Of a stretch of 64,000 bases of DNA, positions 55,680 through 64,000 are shown piece by piece; within the stretch, counting starts at the first letter, position 1, and each line of letters begins with the position of its first letter. Position numbers and translations under genes: made by a program. The notes beneath the pieces were generated by a model. That model saw only the letters and a program-made list of their open reading frames with translations, had not been told where the DNA came from and searched no databases. Source of the stretch: Streptomyces puniciscabiei (GTDB taxonomy: Bacteria; Actinomycetota; Actinomycetes; Streptomycetales; Streptomycetaceae); NCBI RefSeq assembly GCF_006715785.1, contig NZ_VFNX01000002.1, forward strand, positions 982,366 through 1,046,365, given 5' to 3'.

Positions 55680-56588
55680 ATGACCTCGATCCGCACGGCA
55701 CCGACCCCGCCGTCACGGAGGCACCGCGCACCGAACCGGCACGCGGCCGCCGACCGCAAGCCGGTCCGCAAGCCGGTCCGTAAGAGCGCGGCGGTCACGC
55801 TGATCGCCGCCGCGGCGGCCATCGGCGCTCTGGCCCCCGCCACCGCCCACGCGGCGGCCATCGGCGGCTTCCCCGCGCCCTTCACCGCCGCCGACACCGC
55901 TCAAGCGCGTGAGGCGGCGTCAACCCCGGCGACCCTCCTGACCCTCTCGCGCTTCTTCGCCCGCGACGGCGCGATCGCGCAGGATGCCACCCGGCCGCAC
56001 CTGGTCGGGCCATCGGTGACCGTCTACCTCCTCGACCCGGGGTTCGTCGCCGGACGCCCGGGCGCCCCTGCCGCCGATCCGCAGTTCGTCGCGAGCAAGG
56101 CGGTCTCCGCGAACGGCCGGGTCGCCTCGGTGTGGACCGCACGGACGGCGAAGGGGTGGAAGGTCGTGAACATCGCCACCGGCGGTGACGAGACCGACTA
56201 CGTAAGCAAGGCGCACGGCCTCGGAACCGTCTTCCGGGAACCGCAGATCGATGCCTGGTACGTGGTGCGTGACGGCCGTGTCCTACCGCTCGACCCCGAC
56301 GCGCGGCGCGCCGTGGGGAAGGGCGGCGTGTCCCTGGCCGCCTACCAGCGTCTGGTACACGCGAAATACGGCAACAAGCTCCCGGGGTCCGCCTACGACC
56401 GGGCAGGCGAGGGCGGCGGTTACGGCGGTACGGCCGAGGCGCCGCACGCCTTCTCCGCACCCGCGACGACCGCTGGGGCGGCCGTCACCGCGGGCGTCGC
56501 CGCCGCGGCCGTCGCCACCTTGCTCGGAGCCCGCTTCAGAGCTCGCTTCGGCGTCCGCCGCATGCGGCGCTCGCGCCACGTCGGCTGA
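55680..56588 (+). CDS. Secreted protein with C-terminal membrane anchor, partner of the protease
   Basis: A 302-aa protein with a charged N-terminus, a signal-like segment (SAAVTLIAAAAAIGALAP) and an extracellular part of about 200 residues containing DPGFVAGRPGAPAADPQFVA. It ends in a hydrophobic segment (TAGAAVTAGVAAAAVATLLG) and an Arg-rich tail, so it should be held at the membrane. The 4-bp gap shows that it is cotranscribed with the C39 protease, of which it could be substrate, inhibitor or anchor. No homologue is recognised; a terminator follows at 56611. Confidence 0.8.
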   Translation: MTSIRTAPTPPSRRHRAPNRHAAADRKPVRKPVRKSAAVTLIAAAAAIGALAPATAHAAAIGGFPAPFTAADTAQAREAASTPATLLTLSRFFARDGAIAQDATRPHLVGPSVTVYLLDPGFVAGRPGAPAADPQFVASKAVSANGRVASVWTARTAKGWKVVNIATGGDETDYVSKAHGLGTVFREPQIDAWYVVRDGRVLPLDPDARRAVGKGGVSLAAYQRLVHAKYGNKLPGSAYDRAGEGGGYGGTAEAPHAFSAPATTAGAAVTAGVAAAAVATLLGARFRARFGVRRMRRSRHVG

Positions 56589-56610
56589 GCGGCTTGCCGA
56601 GCCCCGCTGC

Positions 56611-56647
56611 CCCTGTGCCCCAGGCCCACCCTGTCTGGGGCACAGGG
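56611..56647. terminator. Strong rho-independent-type stem-loop
   Basis: CCCTGTGCCCCAG and CTGGGGCACAGGG form a perfect 13-bp stem with an 11-nt loop, 22 bp after the stop of the protease operon. Confidence 0.8.
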
Positions 56648-56749
56648 CTGTCCGCCCCCACGGCCCCCTCCGCATCGGACCGTTCATGACGACGTATCAC
56701 CGACCGTGATCCACCAACCGTGATCATTGGGCGATCGGCGCCCCAGACG

Positions 56750-57355
56750 CTAGGCCTGCGCCGCGGCCGTCATCAGCGTGTCGAGCACCGAGTCCAGATA
56801 GTGCCTGCCGTCCTCGCCGGCCGGCAGCGTCCTGGGCACCGCGTGGGTCAGCTGCGTGTGCCCGAGGTATGCGGTGTAGGCCAGCAGGGCGCGCTGGCGC
56901 GCCTGGTCCGGGGGGAAGCCCAACTGGGCGAACAGCTGCGCCAGGTAGCCCACGCGGCGCTCCGTCACCCGGCGCAGCACGGCGGCGACCCGCGGGTGTC
57001 CGGCCGCGGCCGGCAGGGCGACCTCCAGCGGGTTGTGGGCGGCGTGTTCGGTGGCCTCGGAGAAGAGCCTGCGCAGCCGTTTCGCCGGATTCGGCTCGGA
57101 CGCCAGGCCGGCGATGACCGCCTCGGTGGACTTGTCCTCCCAGCGGTCCAGCGCGGCCTCGATCAGCGCCTCACGGTTGGCGAAGTGCCAGTAGAAGCTG
57201 CCCTTGGTGGTGCCCAGCCGGGCGGCGAGCGGCTCGATGGCGACCGCCGAAAGACCGCCCTCGCCCAGGGCCGCCAGGGCCGCGTCCGCCCAGTCCTGCG
57301 CTGTCAGCCGTTTGCGCCCGCCTTCGCGGGGGTCCTCGTCACGCCGTTGCACCAT
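56750..57355 (-). CDS. TetR-family transcriptional regulator
   Basis: A 201-aa regulator. The HTH is DAALAALGEGGLSAVAIEPL, then AARLGTTKGSFYWHFANREA; the C-terminal helical domain is a typical TetR_C. It is divergent from the SRPBCC gene, with two palindromes between. The ATG at 57355 is preferred; ATG at 57361 would make two residues more but lies inside the first operator. Confidence 0.9.
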   Translation of the reverse strand: MVQRRDEDPREGGRKRLTAQDWADAALAALGEGGLSAVAIEPLAARLGTTKGSFYWHFANREALIEAALDRWEDKSTEAVIAGLASEPNPAKRLRRLFSEATEHAAHNPLEVALPAAAGHPRVAAVLRRVTERRVGYLAQLFAQLGFPPDQARQRALLAYTAYLGHTQLTHAVPRTLPAGEDGRHYLDSVLDTLMTAAAQA

Positions 57356-57377
57356 GACCATACGCTACCGTATGGTC
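57356..57377. promoter_or_regulatory. TetR operator, copy 1
   Basis: GACCATACG-CTAC-CGTATGGTC has perfect 9-bp arms. It abuts the TetR ATG, and therefore the regulator can block its own translation start region. Confidence 0.75.
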
Positions 57378-57378
57378 C

Positions 57379-57402
57379 CCTCCATACGGCAGCGTACGGA
57401 GG
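57379..57402. promoter_or_regulatory. TetR operator, copy 2
   Basis: CCTCCATACG-GCAG-CGTACGGAGG, 9 of 10 arm positions paired, same ATACG..CGTA core as copy 1. Its right arm contains the GGAGG ribosome site of the SRPBCC gene. Confidence 0.75.
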
Positions 57403-57408
57403 GGCGTC

Positions 57409-58335
57409 ATGTACAGGTTCCGCACGATCCGCAATGTCCACGAGCGCACCATCGAGGCCCCCGCCCAGGCCGTCGGGGCCCTGCTCGACCGCCTGTCCTC
57501 CCCACAGGACCCGATCTGGCCGGCCCCGGCCTGGCCCCCGATGCGCTTCGACCGGCCACTGGGCGTCGGCGCGGACGGCGGCCACGGCTTCGTCCGCTAC
57601 CGCGTCACCGCCCACGAGCCCGGCCGCCGCATTCGCTTCGACTTCAACCCGCCCGTGAGCGGCCACCACGAGTTCGTCATCGAACCACTGGGCCCGGAAC
57701 GCTGCATCGCGCGGCACACCCTTCAACTGCAACGCCGCGGCCCGATGGCACTGCGCTGGGCTCTGGCGGTGCGCTGGATGCACGACACGGTGGTCGAGGA
57801 GGTCTTCGACAACGCCGCACGGGCCGCCACCGGCACGGCGATCCGCCCCGCACGCTGGTCACCGTGGGTCCGATGGCTCCACCGGGTCACCTGGCCGAGG
57901 GCCACTGCCGGCGCCCTCCCCGAGGGCGCACGTCTGGCCCGCGCCGCCTTCGAGCGGACCCACTACAGCGACGCATGGCGGATGCCGCTGCGTCCCGGGA
58001 TGCCGCGGGACCCCGAGGCCTGGCGGGGTGTCCTGCGCGGAGCCGCCTTCCTGGTGGTGGGCCGCGAGGGCGGCGAGGTGCTGCTGGGTGAGGACGCCGG
58101 CCACCTCGACTTCCGCGCCTCGATCCACCTCGACGACGGTCAGGTCACGCTCAGCACGCTCGTGCGGATCCACAACTGGCGCGGCAGGTTGTACTGGGCC
58201 GTGGTCCAGCGCGTCCACCCCTTCATGGCCCGCGGCATGCTCCGCCGCATCCACCGACGACTCGCCCTGACAGCTCCCAGCGCCGCCGAGCGCGCCCAGC
58301 CGGCACCCGTCTCCGCCGCCCGGCGAGGAAGGTGA
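57409..58335 (+). CDS. SRPBCC-domain protein with C-terminal DUF2867
   Basis: A 308-aa protein with two modules: an N-terminal SRPBCC/START-like lipid or ligand-binding domain (about 1-150; FVRYRVTAHEPGRRIRFDF) and a C-terminal DUF2867-like domain (about 170-290; RIHNWRGRLYWAVVQRVHPF). Such proteins bind hydrophobic ligands. It is divergent from and probably repressed by the TetR gene through the two operators; the regulator's inducer may be the ligand of this protein. Confidence 0.85.
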   Translation: MYRFRTIRNVHERTIEAPAQAVGALLDRLSSPQDPIWPAPAWPPMRFDRPLGVGADGGHGFVRYRVTAHEPGRRIRFDFNPPVSGHHEFVIEPLGPERCIARHTLQLQRRGPMALRWALAVRWMHDTVVEEVFDNAARAATGTAIRPARWSPWVRWLHRVTWPRATAGALPEGARLARAAFERTHYSDAWRMPLRPGMPRDPEAWRGVLRGAAFLVVGREGGEVLLGEDAGHLDFRASIHLDDGQVTLSTLVRIHNWRGRLYWAVVQRVHPFMARGMLRRIHRRLALTAPSAAERAQPAPVSAARRGR

Positions 58336-58581
58336 GCCGGGCTCCGGGAAGACCACCCGCCGCGCCCGCCGGTCCTGTCCATGTGAAAGCGCCATGTACG
58401 CGGCCACCGGCCCGCTCCCCTCGGCGTTCCCTCACTGTCCGCGTTCACCGCGCGGTCCGCTGGTGTGGGCGAAGCGACCCCCGGTGTTATTCAATGAGGT
58501 GTGCGATCAGGGACCTCGGGGCCCGTCGCACGGGTCCGAGTACGGCCCCGGTGCTGCGCCGGGGATTGCTGAGAGAGCCGC

Positions 58582-60744
58582 ATGGACTCCACACCCTCGC
58601 CCTCGTCCTCTTCGGCGTTCGAACTGGTCAGCAGCGCCCTGGGGCGCTACATTCCGCGCGCCGGAGCGGCACCGGCCGCCGGTTCCGACGACACGCAGGG
58701 CGAGCGCACCACCCCCCGGGCCGCACCCGACGACCCGGCAGCCGACCGCCAGGATCAGATCCTCGGCGCGGTCAATCTGGACACCGATCTGATCATCACC
58801 CGCTGTAATCTGGACGCCCCCGTGTTCGCGGGTCTGAACGCCGCGCCCGGGAGTCCCTTCGTCGATCTCCTGCCGCCCGGGGACGTACCGACGGTCACCC
58901 GGCGGTTGCGACAGGTCCTGGAGACCGGTGAGGCGCACGTCGCCCGGATCCAGCGGCTGCGGCGCGGCGACGGGTCGGAGCTGGTGGTCTCGATGAGCAT
59001 CCTGCCCGCCGCGGTGCCTCAGGAGGGCCTGACCGTGTCGGTGATCGCCATGGCCAGGAGGCTGCACCTGTACGCCGCCGAGACCGCGATCGGCACCTCC
59101 CTGGACATCGGCGAGACCGCGCAGTCGCTGGCGCAGTCACTGCTGGCGTGGGGAGACGTCGCCGCCGTCGACCTCGACTTCGCCGTGTGGACGGGCGAGG
59201 GAGTCACCGGCAAGGCGCAGGGGCGCATCCGGCTGCGGCGGGCTGCCCTGGTGCCGGACCGTGCGTGGCCCGAGGGCTACGTGACGCCGGGCGACGATCT
59301 ACCCAGCGACGCGAGTCGCCTGCTGACACAGGCGGTGCTGCGGGACGACGCCCCGCAGGCGATCGTCATACCCGACCGGGAGGCGGTCGAGCGGGTGCTG
59401 GGCAACCCGCGCGTGAGGCGCGCCCTGGTGCCCGGCGACCGGTCGGCGGGTGTGGCGTGCATACCGCTGGTCCTGGACGGCCCGCCGCCCGTCGTGCTGG
59501 GCGTGGCGGAGGTCTGGCGGCGGGCGGACTGCCCCTTCCGCGACAGCGAGCTGTTCGACCTGCAGGAACTCGTTGCCAGGACCGCCCATCACGTCGACCT
59601 GGCCCGTCTGCACCAGCGCGAGCACACGCAGGTGCTGGCCTTGCAGCGCCGGCTGCTGCCGCGGACCGGCGGCGACACCATCGAGATCGCCAGCGTCTAC
59701 CAGCCCGCCACGCCCGACAGCGCCGGCGTCGGCGGCGACTGGGTGAACAGCTTTCCGCTGCCGGACGGCCGTACCGCGCTGGTGGTCGGTGACGTCGTCG
59801 GGCACGGCCTGGGAGCCGCGGCGACCATGGGCCAGCTGAGCATGGAGGCGCGCGCGCTCCTGTCCGCGGGGCTCGCGCCCGACGAGGTACTGGAGCACCT
59901 GGACGAGACCGTGACGCTGCTGGACGACGCGGAGTCCGGGCTGACGGCCGGCTACAGCGCCCTGGGGTCGACCTGCTGCATCGCCCTCTACGACCCGGTC
60001 AGTCACCGTGTGACGCTGTCCAGCGCCGGCCACCTCCCCCCGATCCTGGTCTCCCCGGACGGGCACGCGGGTCCGCTCGTGATCCGGCCCCACCCGGGCC
60101 TGGGCGCCGAGTTCGCGCTGCGGGAGCCGTTCGACGTGCACACGTTCGACGCACCCCCGGGCTCCCTGCTCGCCCTGTACACCGACGGGCTGGTCGAGGA
60201 TCCCGCCGTGTCGATCGACGAGGGCATCGGCAGGCTGGCGGACGCCCTGTCCAGGGTGCACCCCTGGGACGCCCTGCAGCAGGCCGCACGGCACGTCGTC
60301 TCCGCGCTGGTACCCGCGCGCCAGCGCGACGACGTGACCCTGCTGCTCGCGCGGATGATCGGCTACCGCAAGGGGGACACCGCGGCCTGGCGGCTGCCCG
60401 CCCGCTACGACGCCCCGGCGCGCGCCCGCGCGTACGTCTGCGCGCTGCTGCGGCAATGGAGCACCAGGGACGACACCCGGGACAATGTGCTGCTGCTGAT
60501 CAGCGAACTGGTCACGAACGCGGTGCGCTTCGCCACCGGTCCCATCACGGTACGGCTGATCAGGGCCGGTCACGGCGTGCTGTGCGAGGTGGGCGACACC
60601 GGCAGCGGCAGGCCACGTCTGAGGCCGGTCGGCCTCCTCGACGACGGCGGTCGTGGCCTGCATGTCGTGCACAGGCTCACCACCCGGTGGGGGGTGCGGT
60701 GGACGGACACCGGGAAGGTGGTCTGGGCGGAAGTCGCGAGGTGA
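58582..60744 (+). CDS. PAS/GAF sensor PP2C phosphatase with C-terminal HATPase
   Basis: A 720-aa cytoplasmic signalling protein: PAS-like (about 55-165), GAF (about 170-355), SpoIIE/PP2C (about 370-595: GVGGDWVN, VVGDVVGHGLGAAATMG, LLALYTDGLVED, DDVTLLLARM) and HATPase_c (about 605-715: VLLLISELVTNAVRFA, DDGGRGLHVV). It is a shorter relative of the protein at 36515-39607 and probably acts in the same sort of partner-switching. The first about 50 residues are Ser/Ala/Pro-rich and likely disordered. ATG follows GAGAG. Confidence 0.9.
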   Translation: MDSTPSPSSSSAFELVSSALGRYIPRAGAAPAAGSDDTQGERTTPRAAPDDPAADRQDQILGAVNLDTDLIITRCNLDAPVFAGLNAAPGSPFVDLLPPGDVPTVTRRLRQVLETGEAHVARIQRLRRGDGSELVVSMSILPAAVPQEGLTVSVIAMARRLHLYAAETAIGTSLDIGETAQSLAQSLLAWGDVAAVDLDFAVWTGEGVTGKAQGRIRLRRAALVPDRAWPEGYVTPGDDLPSDASRLLTQAVLRDDAPQAIVIPDREAVERVLGNPRVRRALVPGDRSAGVACIPLVLDGPPPVVLGVAEVWRRADCPFRDSELFDLQELVARTAHHVDLARLHQREHTQVLALQRRLLPRTGGDTIEIASVYQPATPDSAGVGGDWVNSFPLPDGRTALVVGDVVGHGLGAAATMGQLSMEARALLSAGLAPDEVLEHLDETVTLLDDAESGLTAGYSALGSTCCIALYDPVSHRVTLSSAGHLPPILVSPDGHAGPLVIRPHPGLGAEFALREPFDVHTFDAPPGSLLALYTDGLVEDPAVSIDEGIGRLADALSRVHPWDALQQAARHVVSALVPARQRDDVTLLLARMIGYRKGDTAAWRLPARYDAPARARAYVCALLRQWSTRDDTRDNVLLLISELVTNAVRFATGPITVRLIRAGHGVLCEVGDTGSGRPRLRPVGLLDDGGRGLHVVHRLTTRWGVRWTDTGKVVWAEVAR

Positions 60745-60912
60745 CACGGCTGCCGGCCGGGGGCGCGGCCGGCGTGCGGGAGCGCGGCGAGGATACGGGC
60801 GCACCCGTCACCCGGCGCCCCCGACGCTACGGACAGTGCCCTCGGCGCTACCGGTGGCGCGACCGGTGGTGCGGACGGTCCCGGTGCCGGCAGGGGTGGC
60901 GCGGGCTCGCGG

Positions 60913-62097
60913 CTACAGCCACTCCCCTTCCAGGGCGGTGGCGGTGAGGCCCGGTGCCGCCGCGTACAGGACGGCGCGACTGCCCGGCTTCTGCCCGGCG
61001 TCGTACGCCCGCCGCATGATGTCGAAGACGGCGGCGCCTCCGCGGTTGCCGGTGGTGTAGCTGTCCCGGCTGTAGTCCAGCAGCCCCGACGGCCAGGCGT
61101 CGGGCATCGTCTGCTCCATGTACTCCAGCACCCGGGTCCCGCCGGGGTGCGCCAGCAGCACGTCGGGGTGCCAGGAGCCGGGGTCGTCCTGGTAGCGGAC
61201 GTGCAGCCACTCCCACATCGCGGCGACCGTCTCCTGTACGGCGCGCGGCCCGCGCCGGTCCATCACGAAGTGGGTGCCGTCCGCCCGCGTCTCCAGGCGG
61301 TGCAGGTCCTGGGTGCCGGGCAGGGTGTGGTGCCAGGCGGCGTCCAGCCGCAGCACCGACTCGCGCCGCGGGCGGCCCGTGACCACCATGGCGACCGCGG
61401 TGTCGGCGAACAGCAACCGGACGATCAGGGACTCGAGGGTGTCGTCCGCGGGCTGGTAGGTCGTGCTCAGCGCCTCCGCGATCACGACCAGGACCACCCG
61501 GTCGGGGTCGGCGGCCACGAGATCCGCGGCCAGGGCCAGGGAGCGGGTCCCCGCGATACAGGCCCACTGGGTGGCCGGCTGCAGTATCACGTCGTTGCGG
61601 AGCTGAAGCCTGTTGGCCAGGGCGATGTCCAGACCCGGCAGCGCCGGGGTGGTGGAGTTGCTGGTGATCAGGCAGTCGACGTCTGCCGTGTCCAGCCCGG
61701 CGATCTGCAGGGCTCCCCGCGCCGCACGCTCGCCGTAGGACTGCACGGCCTCCCAGGCCGGCGCGGTGCGCTCCTGAACGGTCTGCGGCGTGGGTATCGC
61801 CTCGAGCGCGGCGATCACGCGGTCCACGTCCTGCTCGGTGAAACCGTCGCGCACCAGCGCCTCTTGGGCCCGCCCGGTGCCGACGGCCCGCAGGCCACCA
61901 CCGTTGCCCGGCGCCACGGCGGCCTCCAGCGGCAGCATCCACCCGCGGGTCTCGATGCCGGTGCCGGCCGCGATGCCGTCGATCCGCGGCTCCCACGCCG
62001 CGTGCGGATGCCGGTCGCGCACCTCCGCCACGATCTGGCTGGTCTGCACGGCGTGCTCGCCGTGTATCACGGCAGGAGGACAGAGGTAAGCGGACAT
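60913..62097 (-). CDS. Type III polyketide synthase (chalcone/stilbene synthase family)
   Basis: A 394-aa homodimeric ketosynthase-type enzyme that uses a Cys-His-Asn triad: Cys180 in PATQWACIAGTRS, His317 in LLAHPGGTRV, Asn351 in TGNRGGAAVF. It has the PAVIHGEHAVQTSQIVAEV N-terminus of the family. It extends an acyl-CoA primer with malonyl-CoA and cyclises it; the product cannot be predicted. It is unlike RppA and contains an extra segment between about 50 and 110. No tailoring gene is adjacent. The ATG follows GGAAAGG. Confidence 0.9.
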   Translation of the reverse strand: MSAYLCPPAVIHGEHAVQTSQIVAEVRDRHPHAAWEPRIDGIAAGTGIETRGWMLPLEAAVAPGNGGGLRAVGTGRAQEALVRDGFTEQDVDRVIAALEAIPTPQTVQERTAPAWEAVQSYGERAARGALQIAGLDTADVDCLITSNSTTPALPGLDIALANRLQLRNDVILQPATQWACIAGTRSLALAADLVAADPDRVVLVVIAEALSTTYQPADDTLESLIVRLLFADTAVAMVVTGRPRRESVLRLDAAWHHTLPGTQDLHRLETRADGTHFVMDRRGPRAVQETVAAMWEWLHVRYQDDPGSWHPDVLLAHPGGTRVLEYMEQTMPDAWPSGLLDYSRDSYTTGNRGGAAVFDIMRRAYDAGQKPGSRAVLYAAAPGLTATALEGEWL

Positions 62098-62461
62098 GAG
62101 GGGGCACCTTTCCGGGGGGGAACAAGCGGTAATGTCACGAGTGCTGTGGCATGGGTCACTTTGGAGCGTTTAGCCCAAGAACTTGCCGATGCACTCCACT
62201 TCGGTAGCCGGTATCCGTTTTGAGCATGGATGCTAAATGGACATTTCCGCTGTGATGCAGACAACTTAGGCGGCCTCTGAAGTGCGTGACACGGCACACA
62301 CCGGTGAAACGGGGGCCCAGAGTGCTTCTGCGGGCCCTACCTGACTTACCGTCAGCCAGGTGCTGCCGGCCGGTTTCAGCGAGGCCCCCGACACGTGTCC
62401 CACGTGCCCCTCACCCGGTACCTGGCTGGTCCGTGGCGGCGGGTCCGGGCCGGCCGCCCAG
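62098..62461. other. Promoter region of the type III PKS
   Basis: There is no gene in 364 bp. The part at 62160-62280 is comparatively AT-rich and likely contains the PKS promoter; no exact sites are assigned. Confidence 0.35.
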
Positions 62462-63646
62462 TCACGTGTCGGGGAGGGCGGATTGCCGTTCCCCGGGCCT
62501 GCCCAGCGCCGCGAGGGTCAGGGTCACGGTGACCGAAGCGGCGGCCATCAGCGTCATCGCCGAGGCCGGCGAGGTCAGTTGGGCCAGCGTGCCCGCGAGG
62601 GCGGCACCGGCTCCCTGCAGGGCGGCCATGCCGGTGGCGTGCAGGCCGAGGGCCTGGCCGGTGAGGTCGTCGGGGGTGAGAGCCATCAGGCGTTCCTGCA
62701 GGACCAGGCTCGCGGCGAAGCCGACGGAGGCGACGGTGACGGCCACGGCCGACAGCGCCACTCCCGGCCGCAGGACGAAGAACAGGTAGGGAACCGCCAG
62801 CAGCAGGCGCAGCGGGGTCGCGAGACGGGGGCGCACCGCGGCCGGTACCAGGCGGCCCACGGCCAGGTCGCCCGCGAACATGCCCAGCGCCCCGCACGCG
62901 TACAGCGTGCCGGCGGCCTTGGGGGCGTAGGAGACGTAGAGCGAATCGCTGCCGACGATCAGACCGTTGGGGATCCACAGGCCCAGGTACGTCAGTCGTC
63001 GGGGGCGCGCGGACCACAGGAGGGCGTTGGTGCGCCAGGTCGCCGCGAGGGACGGCCGGCCGGAGGAGCGCGGCGGGCGGACGGCAAGGCCGAGGCGGGT
63101 GACGAGCGCCGACATCACGTACAGCGCTGCCGCGAGGAGCAGGCAGGTGCGCGGGGACAGCAGCGCCAGCAGTGCGCCGCCCGTCGCGAAGCCGGCCACC
63201 TGGACCAGGCCCCAGAGCATGTTGAACACCGAACGGCCCAGGACGTAGCCGTCGTTGGGAACGATCTCGTTCAGCAGTCCCCCGCGCACTCCCCCGCCCA
63301 GCGACGCGACCAGGCCCTGCGCCAGGACGACGGCGAAGACCGCCCGGACCGGCAGGCCGGGCAGCGCCAGCACCACCGTTGCGGCCGCGAAGGCGAGGGC
63401 GAGGCCGGACAGGATCGCGCGCGGCGGCAGCCGGTCGGCGGCCGAGAGCAGCAACGCGGCGCCCAGCAACTGCGCCAGCTGCGGGCCGAACATGCTCACC
63501 GCCGACAGCAGCGGGGAGCCGGTGGCCCGGAAGACCAGCGTGCCCAGGGCCAGGCCGCCGATCGTCTGGGCCGCCGCGAAGGCGGCGAAGGAGAACAGGA
63601 ACGAGGCGAACTCCGGGGTGCGGAACAGAGAGCGGTAGCTGCGCAT
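62462..63646 (-). CDS. MFS transporter
   Basis: A 394-aa membrane protein with about 12 hydrophobic helices of the major facilitator superfamily (first at EFASFLFSFAAFAAAQTIGG). Short loops with basic residues (ADRLPPRAI after helix 2, and RPPRSSGRP between the halves) give cytoplasmic orientation. It is probably an efflux carrier. It lies upstream of the type III PKS on the same strand, with a 364-bp gap, so export of its product is possible but unproven. It is divergent from a decayed ArsR-type gene. Confidence 0.9.
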   Translation of the reverse strand: MRSYRSLFRTPEFASFLFSFAAFAAAQTIGGLALGTLVFRATGSPLLSAVSMFGPQLAQLLGAALLLSAADRLPPRAILSGLALAFAAATVVLALPGLPVRAVFAVVLAQGLVASLGGGVRGGLLNEIVPNDGYVLGRSVFNMLWGLVQVAGFATGGALLALLSPRTCLLLAAALYVMSALVTRLGLAVRPPRSSGRPSLAATWRTNALLWSARPRRLTYLGLWIPNGLIVGSDSLYVSYAPKAAGTLYACGALGMFAGDLAVGRLVPAAVRPRLATPLRLLLAVPYLFFVLRPGVALSAVAVTVASVGFAASLVLQERLMALTPDDLTGQALGLHATGMAALQGAGAALAGTLAQLTSPASAMTLMAAASVTVTLTLAALGRPGERQSALPDT

Positions 63647-63713
63647 GCGTCGAAGTCTCGGAACAGCGCGGGGTCGTGTTCACTGTTTCGGCGACAGGCG
63701 AAAGGTCGTAGGC

Positions 63714-64000
63714 ATGGGCCTGTGGCAGATCGACACCGACACCCTCGCCCGCAGCCGGTTCGTGCTCTCGCCGTTCGCCGAGACCTTCGCGAGCCTGAAA
63801 CTGCTGCACTCGGGAACCGGCGCACATCCGGGCGAGGAGGCCTGGCTGCGCGCGCACCTGCCCGGGTGCGGGCGGCCGGGGCCGGGGAGGCACGGGCCGA
63901 CCTCCGCGTGTCGCTCCGGGGCCCGCTCCCCGCCACCCTGGAGGGGGACGACCTGCCCGGACGGGCGACCGCGCTCCTGGCCTACGTCTGGCAGTAGACC
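63714..64000 (+). pseudogene. Decayed ArsR/HTH-type regulator gene (3' end outside window)
   Basis: It begins MGLWQIDTDTLARSRFVLSP and FAETFASLKLLHSGTGAHPG, the typical start of a Streptomyces ArsR-like regulator. After the segment WLRAHLP the frame changes, and the other frame continues ARVRAAGAGEARADLRVSLR and GPLPATLEGDDLPGRATALL, ending in TAG (63995-63997). About 45 residues appear to be missing, and the stop is premature for the family. It is divergent from the MFS gene, which it may once have regulated. Confidence 0.65.

Noticed and set aside
1..64000. tRNA, rRNA, CRISPR arrays, phage integrase or attachment sites
   Set aside because: I looked for TTCGAATCC-like T-loops, spaced repeats and integrase motifs on both strands and saw none.

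Overview
The window has the composition and gene style of a Streptomyces (high-GC actinomycete) chromosome. Codons are strongly GC-biased at third positions, starts are often GTG or TTG, ribosome sites are GGAGG-like, and there are many secreted proteins, one-component regulators and RsbU/SpoIIE-type phosphatases. The dense mix of intact accessory genes and broken gene or transposase remnants suggests a chromosome arm rather than the conserved core; this is inference. I saw no tRNA, rRNA or CRISPR array.

Layout. 1-7.1 kb: a reverse-strand lipid-initiated polyketide locus, made of a fatty acyl-AMP ligase followed by a type I PKS (carrier-KS-AT-DH-KR, running off the left edge). 7.2-11 kb: a truncated HelR-like helicase, one hypothetical gene and gene-poor DNA. 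11-16 kb: a MarR regulator divergent from an HSL-family esterase with two palindromic operators, then a translationally coupled HAD phosphatase/mutase and GH65 phosphorylase pair. 16-25 kb: cyclophilin, a second HAD enzyme, secreted and membrane proteins, a membrane-anchored PP2C phosphatase, a DUF2975/HTH pair behind two inverted repeats, an MDR oxidoreductase, and transposase and enoyl-CoA hydratase debris. 25.8-29.6 kb: a TetR regulator divergent from an SDR/aldo-keto reductase operon across two near-identical operators, then a DinB-fold gene. 30-36 kb: an extra CoaD-like gene, IS701-like and IS5-like remnants, DUF4232, VOC, a dienelactone hydrolase and a GlxA-type regulator. 36.5-44 kb: a 1030-aa PAS/GAF/PP2C/ATPase sensor phosphatase, a PLP decarboxylase with a small membrane protein, a PucR regulator and an SDR. 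44-48.5 kb: a secreted protein, a stand-alone KAS II, a stand-alone IF-1 and a GNAT enzyme.

48.6-50.1 kb holds an apparently complete IS5-family element with matching terminal inverted repeats and a TTA target duplication. It seems to carry a DUF1877 gene as passenger and to express its transposase by -1 frameshifting. 50-64 kb: secreted DUF4142, a second membrane PP2C phosphatase, an HTH protein, a secreted papain-like protease with a membrane-anchored partner, a TetR/SRPBCC pair with tandem operators, a PAS/GAF/PP2C/ATPase phosphatase, a type III PKS, an MFS transporter and a decayed ArsR-type regulator at the right edge.

Common themes are divergent regulator/target pairs whose operators can be read directly, four RsbU/SpoIIE phosphatases plus the remnant of another, and heavy gene decay. 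Coordinates of complete genes are reliable to the codon at the stop; a few starts are choices explained in the entries.
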